A DNA stretch of 64,000 nucleotides from Saprospiraceae bacterium (GCA_016708265.1 JADJGA010000012.1:903001-967000); one strand, 5' to 3'; shown: positions 1-8,757, counted from the first letter of the stretch. Translations and numbers: made by a program. Notes: generated by a model from the sequence alone, not told the origin.

Positions 1-1256
1 ACATTTCAGGACATTCAAATACTGCACTAGGATATGATGCATTGAACTTGAATACAGGAAACTATAACACTGCATCCGGAAACGCTTCTTTATACTCTAA
101 TTCAACCGGTTGGTCAAATACAGCCAACGGATATCAATCACTGAATGATAATACTATTGGAAATAACAACACGGCGATTGGAGCTGGTTCTTTATATAGC
201 AATAAAGGAAACAGCAATAGTACTGCTATTGGATATAATTCCATGTATTATGGAAGTAATCTTGATTCAGGTCTTGAAACCAATAATACTGCATTGGGAG
301 CTGAAGCATTGAAAGGAAGTACAATTCCAGTTAATAATTCAGGTACAAACAATACTGCAACTGGAGCAAAGGCATTGTTTGGAAATTCGTATGGAGAAAA
401 TAATTCTGCAAATGGATATATGGCTCTTTACACTAATACAGGAGGTTATCAGAATACAGCAAACGGAACTTATGCATTATGGTCAAATACTATTGGAAGT
501 AATAATACTGCAATTGGTTACCAGGCTCTTTTCAGTAATACTACAGGTAGTCTAAATACAACGATTGGCAGTAATTCGGCAATAAACGGTAATCATTATA
601 ACAGCACTTTTATTGGTTCCTCTATAAATATAGGCACTGATCGTACTAATGTTACAGTTTTGGGTTATAATGTTCAGGATGGTCAATGTACTGACGATAA
701 CCAGGTATTGCTAGGAAATACCTCAGTAGGGGAGATCAGAGCTCAGGTTACTGGAATTACGGCATATTCAGACAGCCGGATGAAAACAAATGTTGAAGAA
801 AATGTCCATGGCTTAAATTTCATAAGCAGGTTAAAACCAGTAACTTATAATGAAGATCCAGAAATGCTTCACCGGATTTGGGGAACACCTGATTCTGTGT
901 TATCACAAATAGATCATTCAGGAATTAAATCGAAAAGATTTATTGGATTTTTAGCTCAGGATGTAGAAACCGCAGCTCAGCAAAGTGGTTTTGATTTTCC
1001 GGGTATTGATGTGCCACGAAATTCAAATCAAGTTTACTCATTGCGATATACTGATTTCATTATGCCAATGGTAAAAGCAATACAGGAACAGCAGACTATG
1101 ATAGATAAGTTAACGGAGCAATATAAAAAGCTGGCAAATCTGGAAAATAAGCTGAATGAACAGCAGGTAATGATAAATAGACAATCTGAAATGATCAAGG
1201 AAATTCAGGAAGCAATGATTGTGAAAAAAATTCCAATTGAAGAAAAATTAAGATAA
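1..1256 (+). CDS. YadA-head / S74 intramolecular-chaperone surface protein (5' end outside window)
   Basis: The frame is open to the left edge, so the N-terminus is missing; a TTG at 42 is not the start. About 220 residues consist of short degenerate repeats built on Asn-Thr-Ala-x-Gly and Ala-Leu-x-x-Asn-Thr-x-Gly, the left-handed beta-roll head pattern of YadA-type trimeric adhesins. Next comes SDSRMK (Ser codon at 768-770), matching the Ser-Asp-x-Arg-x-Lys site of peptidase S74 chaperone domains, where Ser and Lys self-cleave after trimer folding. The last ~60 residues are a heptad-like coiled coil rich in Gln, Glu and Lys. Known family role: the S74 domain drives trimerisation and is then released. 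Surface location is inferred. No membrane anchor is visible in the part present. Confidence 0.8.
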   Translation, partial: ISGHSNTALGYDALNLNTGNYNTASGNASLYSNSTGWSNTANGYQSLNDNTIGNNNTAIGAGSLYSNKGNSNSTAIGYNSMYYGSNLDSGLETNNTALGAEALKGSTIPVNNSGTNNTATGAKALFGNSYGENNSANGYMALYTNTGGYQNTANGTYALWSNTIGSNNTAIGYQALFSNTTGSLNTTIGSNSAINGNHYNSTFIGSSINIGTDRTNVTVLGYNVQDGQCTDDNQVLLGNTSVGEIRAQVTGITAYSDSRMKTNVEENVHGLNFISRLKPVTYNEDPEMLHRIWGTPDSVLSQIDHSGIKSKRFIGFLAQDVETAAQQSGFDFPGIDVPRNSNQVYSLRYTDFIMPMVKAIQEQQTMIDKLTEQYKKLANLENKLNEQQVMINRQSEMIKEIQEAMIVKKIPIEEKLR

Positions 1257-1370
1257 TATATTTGCAACTGGCAAATCTGAAATAAAATTAATTACCAGTA
1301 TAATACTACTGAAAAACTGTGTCTAATACAGATGCGATAATAAATTGTTGCAATTATTTATTTTATTCAG

Positions 1371-1390
1371 CCATGATGATGCAATCATGG
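1371..1390. repeat. Inverted repeat in the 1257-1514 gap
   Basis: Perfect 7-bp stem CCATGAT/ATCATGG with a 6-nt loop, downstream of the S74 protein gene. No T-run follows, so a terminator role is uncertain. The rest of the 258-bp gap is AT-rich with nothing else recognisable. Confidence 0.35.
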
Positions 1391-1514
1391 TGTGACCAAG
1401 GCGTCATCACATTATACTATTTTTGTATGCAATATTATGTAAGGAAAATTGTACAAATCATTTGATTCAGTGCAGCATGCTTTTTAAGACAATTAATCAT
1501 AAGTATGTATATTT

Positions 1515-1871
1515 TTAAAAACAATAAGAAACACCGGCATCAAAACTCAGATATTTTTCGTGCATTTCTGAAAGTGAGAGTTCATACTGTACTTCACCTG
1601 AAATGCGGAAACTTTCAAAAATTTGATATTCCAGACCTAAATATGGGCTCATGAAAAAACGTGGTTTCTTTATGATTTCATGTTGCTGATCCTGAAAATA
1701 GTGTTTACCGAACCTGTCACGTACATTTAACTTAAAATCAAAATTTACAGAGACTTCTCCCTGAAAACCAGTGCCAATAGTAGTAATAAATCTGTTGAAT
1801 CTTAAAATATCAAAACTTGCATCAATTCCAATTCTTTTCATTGATGCCTGCAGTTTGATGTCTTCAAGGAA
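1515..1871 (-). pseudogene. 3' fragment of the outer-membrane beta-barrel gene, cut off by an in-frame TAA
   Basis: This stretch is in the same frame as the gene ending at 1872 and follows its TAA directly. It reads FLEDIKLQAS and then a 108-aa run from an internal Met. The residues alternate polar and hydrophobic as in beta-strands, and the protein ends in ...VSYCF, with the terminal Phe typical of outer-membrane barrels. With the upstream part the reading would be 446 codons long, about the size expected for a Bacteroidota membrane-anchored barrel protein beside an ECF sigma factor. It is therefore the missing end of the barrel. Possible causes are a recent nonsense mutation, a sequencing error or readthrough. 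Confidence 0.65.
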
Positions 1872-2855
1872 TTAATCAGGGTGATGCGGTTTTACCTCAT
1901 CAAGGTATGGGTATTTTTCCTTTTTATTTATAGTGGTGCGATATGAAGAAAATGAATAGTTAGCACCAATCCTAAATCTTTTACTTAAGTAATATGCTCC
2001 TGAAATTCTTTTAGCAAAAATATTCTCTGCATCCATTCTGTCATTTACTGGTTTAATATACGCTAGTTTGCCTGAAATAATAAACCTGTTTTCGTTCACT
2101 TTTTTTATTTCCGGTACTATCATTTTGAGGAAAGTGGTATCAGGCAACCCTTTCGATTGGAGTGAAAAATAAGCCATTTCAGATGCAGGCAATTTTTCAG
2201 TAAATATCGGTTCATCAACTGAAAATGAGCTATCATTTGACATTTTTACAGGGACTGAATAATTATTATTGTTTTTATTATTTTTGTATGTTACCAATTT
2301 TTGGATGGTGTCATTTTTATACTGATAAGTTTCGTTGTTCATACTATTTCCGGTATTGTATGCTAAGCCTGTTTCATTTTTAGTATTTTCGGTTTTTATA
2401 TGTTGTTTACTTCCAAAAGATTTACCATATTTTTTCAGCTCATAATTATTATTTGCTGAAATATCATCTTCATTTGATTTAATCTCTGAGATGACCACAT
2501 TATTGGTTTTTTGTGTAGAATAATTCTTATTTTCAGTATTGAAAGTGTCAATGATGGTATTTTTACCTGATTTTACAGAATCAATAAATGTATATTCTCC
2601 ATTTTTCCCATTTAGAAATTTATCCGGTTTTTGATTATATTGTTTTACTATAAAAAGAGCAAAAACAACAACTCCAATCAATGATGCCGCCCCAATCATT
2701 GCAATTTTAGACATGCTGTAATTATTGGTACTTTTTTGAAAAGTACTGCTGTTTGCATTTTTAAACCTGACAAAATCATCCCAGTCTGCCTGATTCATTT
2801 CTGCATGCTTAATCTTTTTGACTTTGTCTTTGAAAATTTGTAAAAATTTATCCAT
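1872..2855 (-). CDS. Sigma-factor partner: single-TM protein with the start of a beta-barrel domain (truncated)
   Basis: This 327-aa protein is encoded directly after the ECF sigma gene and overlaps it by 8 nt (ATGGATAA), so the two are probably translationally coupled. Residues 1-45 are a charged cytoplasmic segment, and ~50-70 form one membrane helix (IAMIGAASLIGVVVFALFIV). Next is a long Asn/Lys/Ser-rich linker, and the C-terminus begins barrel-like strands (SGAYYLSKRFRIGANYSF). In Bacteroidota such genes next to ECF sigma factors often act as membrane partners or anti-sigma-like proteins; that role is inferred here. The frame stops at a TAA and continues in-frame for 118 more codons, so the barrel is incomplete as written. 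Confidence 0.6.
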   Translation of the reverse strand: MDKFLQIFKDKVKKIKHAEMNQADWDDFVRFKNANSSTFQKSTNNYSMSKIAMIGAASLIGVVVFALFIVKQYNQKPDKFLNGKNGEYTFIDSVKSGKNTIIDTFNTENKNYSTQKTNNVVISEIKSNEDDISANNNYELKKYGKSFGSKQHIKTENTKNETGLAYNTGNSMNNETYQYKNDTIQKLVTYKNNKNNNNYSVPVKMSNDSSFSVDEPIFTEKLPASEMAYFSLQSKGLPDTTFLKMIVPEIKKVNENRFIISGKLAYIKPVNDRMDAENIFAKRISGAYYLSKRFRIGANYSFSSYRTTINKKEKYPYLDEVKPHHPD

Positions 2856-3426
2856 TAAAGACCTTTTTATGAGTGAAAAAATCGGGTTTTTTTGATTTCA
2901 TAATTTCCAGAAGTTGTGCTTTAGCTCTGTTTAAATTAGATTTTGAAGTTCCAACTGATATATTTAATTCCTGTGCTATTTCATGATGTTTCATTTCCTC
3001 AAATACATAAAGATTAAAAACAGTTCTGTATTGTGGTGACAAATCAAACAGCAGTGCAAGGCTTTCGTCAGGACTAAACTGTTCTGCTAATGTTTCAGAG
3101 TCAGAAAATTCTATTGCATTGAGAATTTCAACCGGAACAACAATTTGCTTTTCAAAGTATTTTCTATTGTAAGAGAGACAACTGTTTATACATACTTTTC
3201 TGATCCATGGTTTAAAATCAAAATCAGGGTCATATTTATCGATATTCTTAATTATCTTTAGAAATGTGTCATTAAGCATTTCTTTAGATTCGTCTTCTGA
3301 GTTGCTATAGCGATTGCAAATGGATTTTATGTAGGGGAAAAACAGCTTGAATAACCTGTATTCAGCTGCTTCGTTTGAAGCTTTAACCTGTTCAATTAAA
3401 AGTTTTATGTTTGGTTCCCCTGTCAA
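2848..3426 (-). CDS. ECF-type RNA polymerase sigma factor
   Basis: A 192-aa sigma-70 family protein. Region 2 is at ~20-95, with the characteristic DESKEMLNDTFLKIIKNIDKYD and the tryptophan-containing FKPWIRKVCIN. Region 4 is at ~125-175, with the helix-turn-helix LNISVGTSKSNLNRAKAQL. There is no region 1.1 or 3, as usual for ECF factors. The start is TTG at 3426, because the next in-frame Met lies inside region 2. It is followed by the membrane partner gene with an 8-nt overlap. The upstream lipoprotein gene is separated by a hairpin. Its regulon is unknown; the flanking envelope genes are the natural candidates. Confidence 0.88.
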   Translation of the reverse strand: MTGEPNIKLLIEQVKASNEAAEYRLFKLFFPYIKSICNRYSNSEDESKEMLNDTFLKIIKNIDKYDPDFDFKPWIRKVCINSCLSYNRKYFEKQIVVPVEILNAIEFSDSETLAEQFSPDESLALLFDLSPQYRTVFNLYVFEEMKHHEIAQELNISVGTSKSNLNRAKAQLLEIMKSKKPDFFTHKKVFNG

Positions 3427-3433
3427 GGCATTT

Positions 3434-3466
3434 TTTTTAAAAAAGGAAGGCAGGGAAACCCCTGCA
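3434..3466 (-). terminator. Hairpin between the repeat lipoprotein and sigma-factor genes
   Basis: On the minus strand a perfect GCAGGG/CCCTGC stem with a 4-nt loop (3450-3465) is followed by CTTCC and then TTTTTT. This fits a rho-independent terminator for the lipoprotein gene, or an attenuator ahead of the sigma gene. Confidence 0.55.
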
Positions 3467-3492
3467 CTTCACTTAATTAATAACATTTTTTT

Positions 3493-4452
3493 TTAACAAT
3501 TCTTGCGTAAAGCCTCTAATTCTTCTTTTGAATTAATAACTGTAGGATTTGTTTCACCACTCTTTATAACCTTTATTGGAAACTGAAATTCAGGTCTGTC
3601 TTTTTTACCCGGATTTGCTTTCATCCAGGTTCTTATTGCTTCCTGCATTGATATTTCATCACTGAAGCTTTTGACTGCTCCATCAGAAAAAACCATATTA
3701 ACAGGAAATACTATTTCAAAGCACTTTGGATGGTCATTATTGCCACCATTACCACCATGATTCCCATTCCCGTGATCTCCTCCATTTCCAAATCCTCCAC
3801 CATTTGCCGGCCTGCAATTTTCCATGATCACATTTAGTTCCTCTCCATTTGTTATAACAACTGTTTCTCCATTAGAATTTATAATACTGAAAGGGAATAC
3901 CAGTTTAATTCTGCCATTTGTAGATTTTTCAAGATTTTGAGCCTCTGCAAGTGAATCTATCTGAACTATACTGCTGTCAGGTAATTGCACCGAAACAGGA
4001 AATACGAACTGGAAACAATCATTTGGTCTGAAAAATCCTCCCATTCCTTTTCCACCTTTACCATCGTGTTTTCCTTTTCCATGTTTTCCTCCTTTTCCAT
4101 GTTGCTCAATAAATCCGCAATCAAGCAAAATAGAATGCATCTGCTCATGATCAGCAATCGTAACGGTTTCTCCGCTTGAATTGATGATGTCTACCGGAAA
4201 TGCCAATCTGATCTTTCCCTGTGTTGAATCTCTTAAAGCCTGAGCTTCTCCTATAGAGTTAACTTCAACTGTGCTGTTGTCAGGTAACAGAAAGGAAACC
4301 GGAAATACAAACTGAAAACAGTCGTTTGTATCAGTTCTTGATTCAAGAACGGCATCCGTCACAGATTGCTCATCTATTAAATCTGTATCTTTTGTACATG
4401 AAAACAACACCATCGTTGCAATAAACAATAAACTAAAAATTTGTTTCATCAT
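3493..4452 (-). CDS. Lipoprotein with three Cys-framed 'FVFPV' repeats and Gly/His/Lys linkers
   Basis: A 319-aa lipoprotein: the signal peptide ends in the lipobox VLFSC (Cys19). Three copies of a ~70-residue domain follow (about 45-115, 145-215 and 243-319). Each opens with Cys-Phe-x-x-Val-Phe-Pro-Val, contains 'LPD-S-V' and 'FP--IINS-GETV', and closes with a second Cys, suggesting a disulfide or paired-Cys fold. Copies 1 and 2 are very similar; copy 3 is more diverged. The linkers are extremely rich in Gly, His, Lys and Asn. I do not recognise a function. It lies upstream of the ECF sigma gene on the same strand, across a hairpin, so it may be a target of that sigma factor (inference). Confidence 0.7.
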   Translation of the reverse strand: MMKQIFSLLFIATMVLFSCTKDTDLIDEQSVTDAVLESRTDTNDCFQFVFPVSFLLPDNSTVEVNSIGEAQALRDSTQGKIRLAFPVDIINSSGETVTIADHEQMHSILLDCGFIEQHGKGGKHGKGKHDGKGGKGMGGFFRPNDCFQFVFPVSVQLPDSSIVQIDSLAEAQNLEKSTNGRIKLVFPFSIINSNGETVVITNGEELNVIMENCRPANGGGFGNGGDHGNGNHGGNGGNNDHPKCFEIVFPVNMVFSDGAVKSFSDEISMQEAIRTWMKANPGKKDRPEFQFPIKVIKSGETNPTVINSKEELEALRKNC

Positions 4453-4793
4453 TGTTTGAAAATTTTAAAGTGATAAATTTAATTACAATAGCCTATACTT
4501 ACTTATTTTGAAAAGGGTTGCGTCGGAAATAAAAAATATGAAATTTTTAAGGAATCTTTTGTGAAATTAAAAATTTTAAACAGGATTTTTGTGCTGTAGA
4601 AACAGGCTAACTTTAATAGGAGAACCATTGTAATTAAAAAGAATCATTTTGAAGAATTGACTTAGTTATTTATTAATCAATTAAATACATATATAGTATA
4701 TTATTAATATTAATTTTTTTCAAACTATGTATTAGTAATAACTTATTGTCATATCTAATTAATTTTCTGATTTCGGGTAAATATTATAAAATG
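4453..4793. other. AT-rich intergenic region, no gene seen
   Basis: About 340 bp between two minus-strand genes, mostly A and T. No open frame, hairpin terminator or clear -7 box was found. It must hold the promoter of the repeat lipoprotein. Confidence 0.4.
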
Positions 4794-5195
4794 CTATATA
4801 ATTGCTTGTGCTTCAATTTCAATTAGAAAATCTTCATTCGAAAGGCCTGCGACACTTATCCAGGTACTTGCCGGAGGAGTTTCAACTCCGAAATTGTTTT
4901 TTAAAATCTTGTTTATCACCGGACCATCTTCCTTTTTATAATTTACTATATAAATTCTTAGCATTACTATATCATTTAAACAGCCATTTGCAGATTCAAT
5001 TGCAATTTTTAAATTATCAATTGATTTCTGGGTCTGTTTTGCCAAATTGTTTTTTCCAAAGATTTTCATTTTTTCATTCCATGCAACCTGACCTGATATA
5101 TGCACAATTTTTCCAGGATTTGAAACTACAATTTGTGAAAATCCATATTGTGTAGAATTAAATAATGAGTCTGGATTAATACATTCATTTTCCAT
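4794..5195 (-). CDS. Rid (YjgF/YER057c/UK114) family protein
   Basis: A 133-aa protein of the usual Rid length and order: a VHISGQVAWN strand, QTQKSIDNLKIAIESANG helix and the C-terminal IEIEAQAI strand. RidA enzymes hydrolyse reactive enamine/imine intermediates from PLP enzymes and use a conserved Arg just before the last strand (VEVARLP in classic RidA). Here that position reads ISVAGLS, so the catalytic Arg is missing. It is therefore more likely one of the Rid4-7-type paralogues of unknown substrate than RidA itself. Standalone gene; it precedes no obvious amino-acid pathway gene, though the polyamine operon lies just upstream on the same strand. Confidence 0.85.
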   Translation of the reverse strand: MENECINPDSLFNSTQYGFSQIVVSNPGKIVHISGQVAWNEKMKIFGKNNLAKQTQKSIDNLKIAIESANGCLNDIVMLRIYIVNYKKEDGPVINKILKNNFGVETPPASTWISVAGLSNEDFLIEIEAQAII

Positions 5196-5292
5196 TTTTA
5201 TTACTAATTAAAGTTATAAAAATATTAAGGTTCAAACGTTTTATTTTTTTTCTTAAAATTTGATGAATTATTGTAAAAATTATTTCTTTTAT

Positions 5293-6267
5293 CTACCACC
5301 CAAGCAAATATGCAAATATAAGAGGAGCCACAATCGAAGCATCCGATTCTACAATAAATTTTGGTGTGTCAATCCCAAGTTTTCCCCAGGTGATCTTCTC
5401 ATTAGGCACAGCTCCGCTATAGGACCCATAACTGGTAGTACTGTCCGATATCTGACAGAAATAACTCCAGAATGGCGTATCTGTTCTCTCCATATCCTGG
5501 TAAAGCATGGGAACAACGCAAATAGGAAAATCTCCGGCTATTCCTCCTCCGATCTGGAAAAATCCGATACCTCTGTTTTTAGTATTATCGGTATAAAAAT
5601 CTGCCAGCCACTGCATATATTCAATACCTGATTTCATGGTTCTGGCATTTAATTCCCCTTTGATGCAGTAGGATGCGAATATATTCCCCATAGTACTGTC
5701 TTCCCACCCGGGCACTATGATGGGCAGATTTTTCTCTGCCGCAGCCAGCATCCAGCTGTCTTTTGGGTCAATTTCATAGTATTGTTCTAGTATCCCCGAC
5801 AGCAGCATCTTGTACATATACTCGTGGGGGAAGTATCTTTCCCCTTTTTCTTCTGCATCTTTCCATATCTTAAAAATATGTTTCTGGAGTCTTCTGAAAG
5901 CTTCCTCTTCAGGGATGCAGGTGTCAGTAACCCTGTTCAGCCCTTTTTCAAGCAAATCCCACTCCATCTGCGGAGTAAAATCCCTGTACTCGGGCACTCT
6001 TTTATAGTGGCTGTGAGCCACAAGATTCATAATATCCTCTTCGAGGTTTGCTCCAGTACAGGATATAATGTGTACTTTGTCCTGACGTATCATTTCAGCT
6101 AAAGAAACTCCGAGTTCAGCAGTACTCATTGCACCTGCCAGAGTGATCATCATCCTGTTACCCTGACTGAGCTGATCTTCATAAGCTTTTGCAGCATCCA
6201 CAAGTGTAGCCGCATTGAAATGCCTGTAATGATGCTGTATAAAATTTGATATAGGTCCTTTATTCAT
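5293..6267 (-). CDS. Deoxyhypusine-synthase-like enzyme (bacterial DHS homologue)
   Basis: A 324-aa protein with clear DHS features: an NAD-fold segment ITLAGAMSTAELGVSLAEMI, ISCTGANLEEDI, GIGFFQIGGGIAGDFP, and the C-terminal EKITWGKLGID...DASIVAPL. The Lys in WGK (about residue 296) corresponds to the imine-forming lysine of eukaryotic DHS. Bacteria lack eIF5A, so the DHS homologue must act on something else; transfer of an aminobutyl group from one polyamine to another amine (homospermidine-type chemistry) is the best inference. Third gene of an operon after arginine decarboxylase and agmatinase, 90 bp downstream of the latter, which would supply putrescine. Confidence 0.85.
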   Translation of the reverse strand: MNKGPISNFIQHHYRHFNAATLVDAAKAYEDQLSQGNRMMITLAGAMSTAELGVSLAEMIRQDKVHIISCTGANLEEDIMNLVAHSHYKRVPEYRDFTPQMEWDLLEKGLNRVTDTCIPEEEAFRRLQKHIFKIWKDAEEKGERYFPHEYMYKMLLSGILEQYYEIDPKDSWMLAAAEKNLPIIVPGWEDSTMGNIFASYCIKGELNARTMKSGIEYMQWLADFYTDNTKNRGIGFFQIGGGIAGDFPICVVPMLYQDMERTDTPFWSYFCQISDSTTSYGSYSGAVPNEKITWGKLGIDTPKFIVESDASIVAPLIFAYLLGW

Positions 6268-6357
6268 TTTATTTAATTGTTAATTGTAAATGGTTAATTG
6301 TTATTTGTTCGTTGATCGTTGTCCACTGATTGCTACAATTCGTAAATCGTAATTGAA
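6268..6357. repeat. Low-complexity spacer between agmatinase and DHS-like genes
   Basis: Short degenerate units (TTAATTGTTAATTG, TCGTTGATCGTTG) fill most of this 90-bp spacer. A similar patch (GTTGTCAGTTGTCTGTTAATCAGTTGTCAG) lies at 8640-8670 before the arginine decarboxylase gene. They look like slippage-derived intergenic DNA with no coding. Confidence 0.4.
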
Positions 6358-7203
6358 TTAATATTTAAATTTATAACTCAGCATTTTATAATAAAGCTTG
6401 CTTACCAGAAACTGAGGCGCTTTAAGTCCCTGAATAGGGGCTAACTCATTAATGTCAAATCCTACTACATTTCTATTTAAAAACACCTGCCTGAGATACT
6501 TCATAATGGTGTTATAATCCATTCCTCCCGGTTCAGGAGTCCCGGTTGCTGGCATAATTGATGGATCCAGGACATCGAGATCAAATGTGATGTAAACATC
6601 TTCCGTCATTTTCCGGATCGATTTCTCCATCCATTCTTCATTGTCAAATATCTGATGGGCAAAATAGCATTTTCTTGGATTTAAAAACTCCTTTTCGCAA
6701 ATATCCATACTCCTAATACCGACCTGGATCAGGTTTGTGTTTTTAGATGCATCATGTAGTGCACAGGCATGATTGTATTTGGATCCGAGGTAGCTGTCTC
6801 TCAGATCAGCATGAGCATCGAGCTGAAGGACGGTAAGGTCTTTATATTTTTCGTAGTAAGCTTTTATTATTCCAATACTGATTGAATGTTCGCCACCAAA
6901 AAAAGTCAGGAATTTATCGGTTTCCAGAAGTTTTTTTGTATTTGCATATACAGCTTCAAAAACAACTTCCGGGCTGGTTTTTTCAGTTATAGGAGGCAAA
7001 ATGTAAACCCCTTTTTTATAAACTTCAGAGTTGGTTTCTATATCATACAATTCCATATTCTCTGCTGCATCAAGAAACTCTTCAAATCCGTTGTCAGCTC
7101 CTTTACCCCAGGTACTTGTACCATCATATGGTATAGATTGCAAAAGAACCGATGCTGTGTCGTATTGAGCGTAAATATCCTCTATTCCTGCGTAGTTTTT
7201 CAT
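6358..7203 (-). CDS. speB: Agmatinase (ureohydrolase family)
   Basis: A 281-aa arginase/agmatinase fold. All manganese-binding motifs are visible: GGEHS (~100), QLDAHADLRD (~125), the His of YNHA, and TFDLDVLDPSIMPATGTPEPGG (~205-230). It hydrolyses agmatine to putrescine and urea. The start codon overlaps the stop of the arginine decarboxylase gene (ATGA), a coupling that supports agmatine as the substrate rather than arginine or guanidinobutyrate. Cytoplasmic. Confidence 0.88.
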   Translation of the reverse strand: MKNYAGIEDIYAQYDTASVLLQSIPYDGTSTWGKGADNGFEEFLDAAENMELYDIETNSEVYKKGVYILPPITEKTSPEVVFEAVYANTKKLLETDKFLTFFGGEHSISIGIIKAYYEKYKDLTVLQLDAHADLRDSYLGSKYNHACALHDASKNTNLIQVGIRSMDICEKEFLNPRKCYFAHQIFDNEEWMEKSIRKMTEDVYITFDLDVLDPSIMPATGTPEPGGMDYNTIMKYLRQVFLNRNVVGFDINELAPIQGLKAPQFLVSKLYYKMLSYKFKY

Positions 7204-8606
7204 GTGTGATAGCCTAAAATTTTAAACATTTCATGAACATTTTGTTCTTCTCTGTAAACATAATCTATAATATTTCCTTTATCATCCCTGTCAATGATGA
7301 CATGCTTTGGTGCCGGGATCAGACAATGCTTTATACCACCATAACCACTGATAGCATCCTGGTATGCACCTGTATGGAAAAATCCGAGATAGAGAGGTTC
7401 TTTATCTTCGTTGGTGTATTTTGGCAATAAAACCTCCTGGTTAAGGTCTTCCGAATTGTAATAATCAGAATGATCGCAGCTGATACCTCCTATATTAACT
7501 CTCTGGTATTCGAGATCCCATTTGTTGATAGGAAGGAGTATGAATTTTTCGTGTATAGACCAGGAATCAGGAATTGTATTCATCAGGCTATTGTTGACAA
7601 TATACCAGATCTCGGTATCATTCTGTTGTTTTTGTTCCAGCACTTCAAAAATAATTGCACCAGATTCTCCGACGGTATATCGTCCGAATTCGGTATATAT
7701 ATCAGGCTCACTAACTCCTTCTCTTGTGCATGCTTCTTTAATATTGACAATTATTTCATTGATAAGATATTCATAATTATATTCAAATCCAAGGTGATTT
7801 CTTGTTGGAAATCCTCCACCGAGATTGAATGAGTCCAGAGATTCACATTCTTTTTTGAGATCAATATACAGATTGAGGGCTTTTTGAAATTCACCCCAGT
7901 AATACAGAGTATCTTTAATACCTGAATCAACAAAGAAATGGAGCATTTTGAATTCAATAATATCGTTATCTTTTATGTTTTCCCTGAAAAAACTCAGCAT
8001 TTCATTGTGTCTTATACCAAGTCTGGAAGTATAATAAGCAGATTGTGCTTCTTCATTTATTGCCATTCTCAGACCTATTTTGATCTTCTTTTTAGGTTCA
8101 AGTTTTTTGATTCTGTCCAGTTCTTTTACACTGTCGAGTATGATAATTGAATTTTTAAATCCGAATTCCTGCAATTCTAAAATCTTGCGCAGATAATCAT
8201 CGGTTTTATATCCATTGTGAATTATCTTTCTGTTTTTATCTATCTTTTTCTCATGATACAGGTTGAGAATCAAATCAATATCAAAAGAAGATGAAGTTTC
8301 AAGATCGACTTTTTGTTTCAGGGCTTCTCCTATCACATGATGAAAGTGATTGCATTTAGTACAATAACAATAATAATAATCGCCATTATAGCCATTATTT
8401 TTAATTGCCCTGTTAAATAAATTCCTGGCTTTTTTTATCTGTTCACTTATTTTTGGCAAGTATATAAATCTGAAAGGTGTGCCATGTTTTTCTATCAAAT
8501 ATTTAAGTGAAACTCCATGAAAAGTAAGAAATCCATCCCTAAGGTCAAATCCTTCCTGTGGAAAGTAATAACTTTGCTCAATCAAGTCGAAATAAGTGTT
8601 TCTCAT
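7200..8606 (-). CDS. speA: Arginine decarboxylase (fold III, PLP-dependent)
   Basis: A 468-aa protein of the Bacteroidota SpeA type, shorter than the ~650-aa proteobacterial form. An alanine-racemase-like barrel has the PLP lysine in YYYCYCTKCNHFHHV (about residue 83). Further on are the phosphate-binding DSFNLGGGFP, the FGRYTVGESG motif and the C-terminal beta domain. It makes agmatine and CO2 from arginine. First gene of a speA-speB-DHS-like operon; speB starts inside its stop codon. No strong -7 box is visible in the 150 bp upstream, which holds short repeats. Confidence 0.87.
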   Translation of the reverse strand: MRNTYFDLIEQSYYFPQEGFDLRDGFLTFHGVSLKYLIEKHGTPFRFIYLPKISEQIKKARNLFNRAIKNNGYNGDYYYCYCTKCNHFHHVIGEALKQKVDLETSSSFDIDLILNLYHEKKIDKNRKIIHNGYKTDDYLRKILELQEFGFKNSIIILDSVKELDRIKKLEPKKKIKIGLRMAINEEAQSAYYTSRLGIRHNEMLSFFRENIKDNDIIEFKMLHFFVDSGIKDTLYYWGEFQKALNLYIDLKKECESLDSFNLGGGFPTRNHLGFEYNYEYLINEIIVNIKEACTREGVSEPDIYTEFGRYTVGESGAIIFEVLEQKQQNDTEIWYIVNNSLMNTIPDSWSIHEKFILLPINKWDLEYQRVNIGGISCDHSDYYNSEDLNQEVLLPKYTNEDKEPLYLGFFHTGAYQDAISGYGGIKHCLIPAPKHVIIDRDDKGNIIDYVYREEQNVHEMFKILGYHT

Positions 8607-8757
8607 TTAATTAGTTTATTTTTTTATTTATCCGGTTTTCTGTTGTCAGTTGTCTGTTAATCAGTTGTCAGTCTTCGGTCAGCATTTAGTAGTAGCAAAT
8701 TTTCAATACTTTTAACCATCAACATTTTTAATTTTTAATTTTTCATTTTACATTTGT

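Noticed and set aside
3966..4179. Overlapping ORFs on both strands within the repeat lipoprotein
   Set aside because: They arise from the Gly/Lys/His linker's simple-sequence DNA in other frames; no start context or conservation signal.
8607..8757. Possible riboswitch or attenuator before the arginine decarboxylase gene
   Set aside because: Only short AGTTGTC-type repeats and AT-rich DNA; no stable stem-loop set or known riboswitch core.
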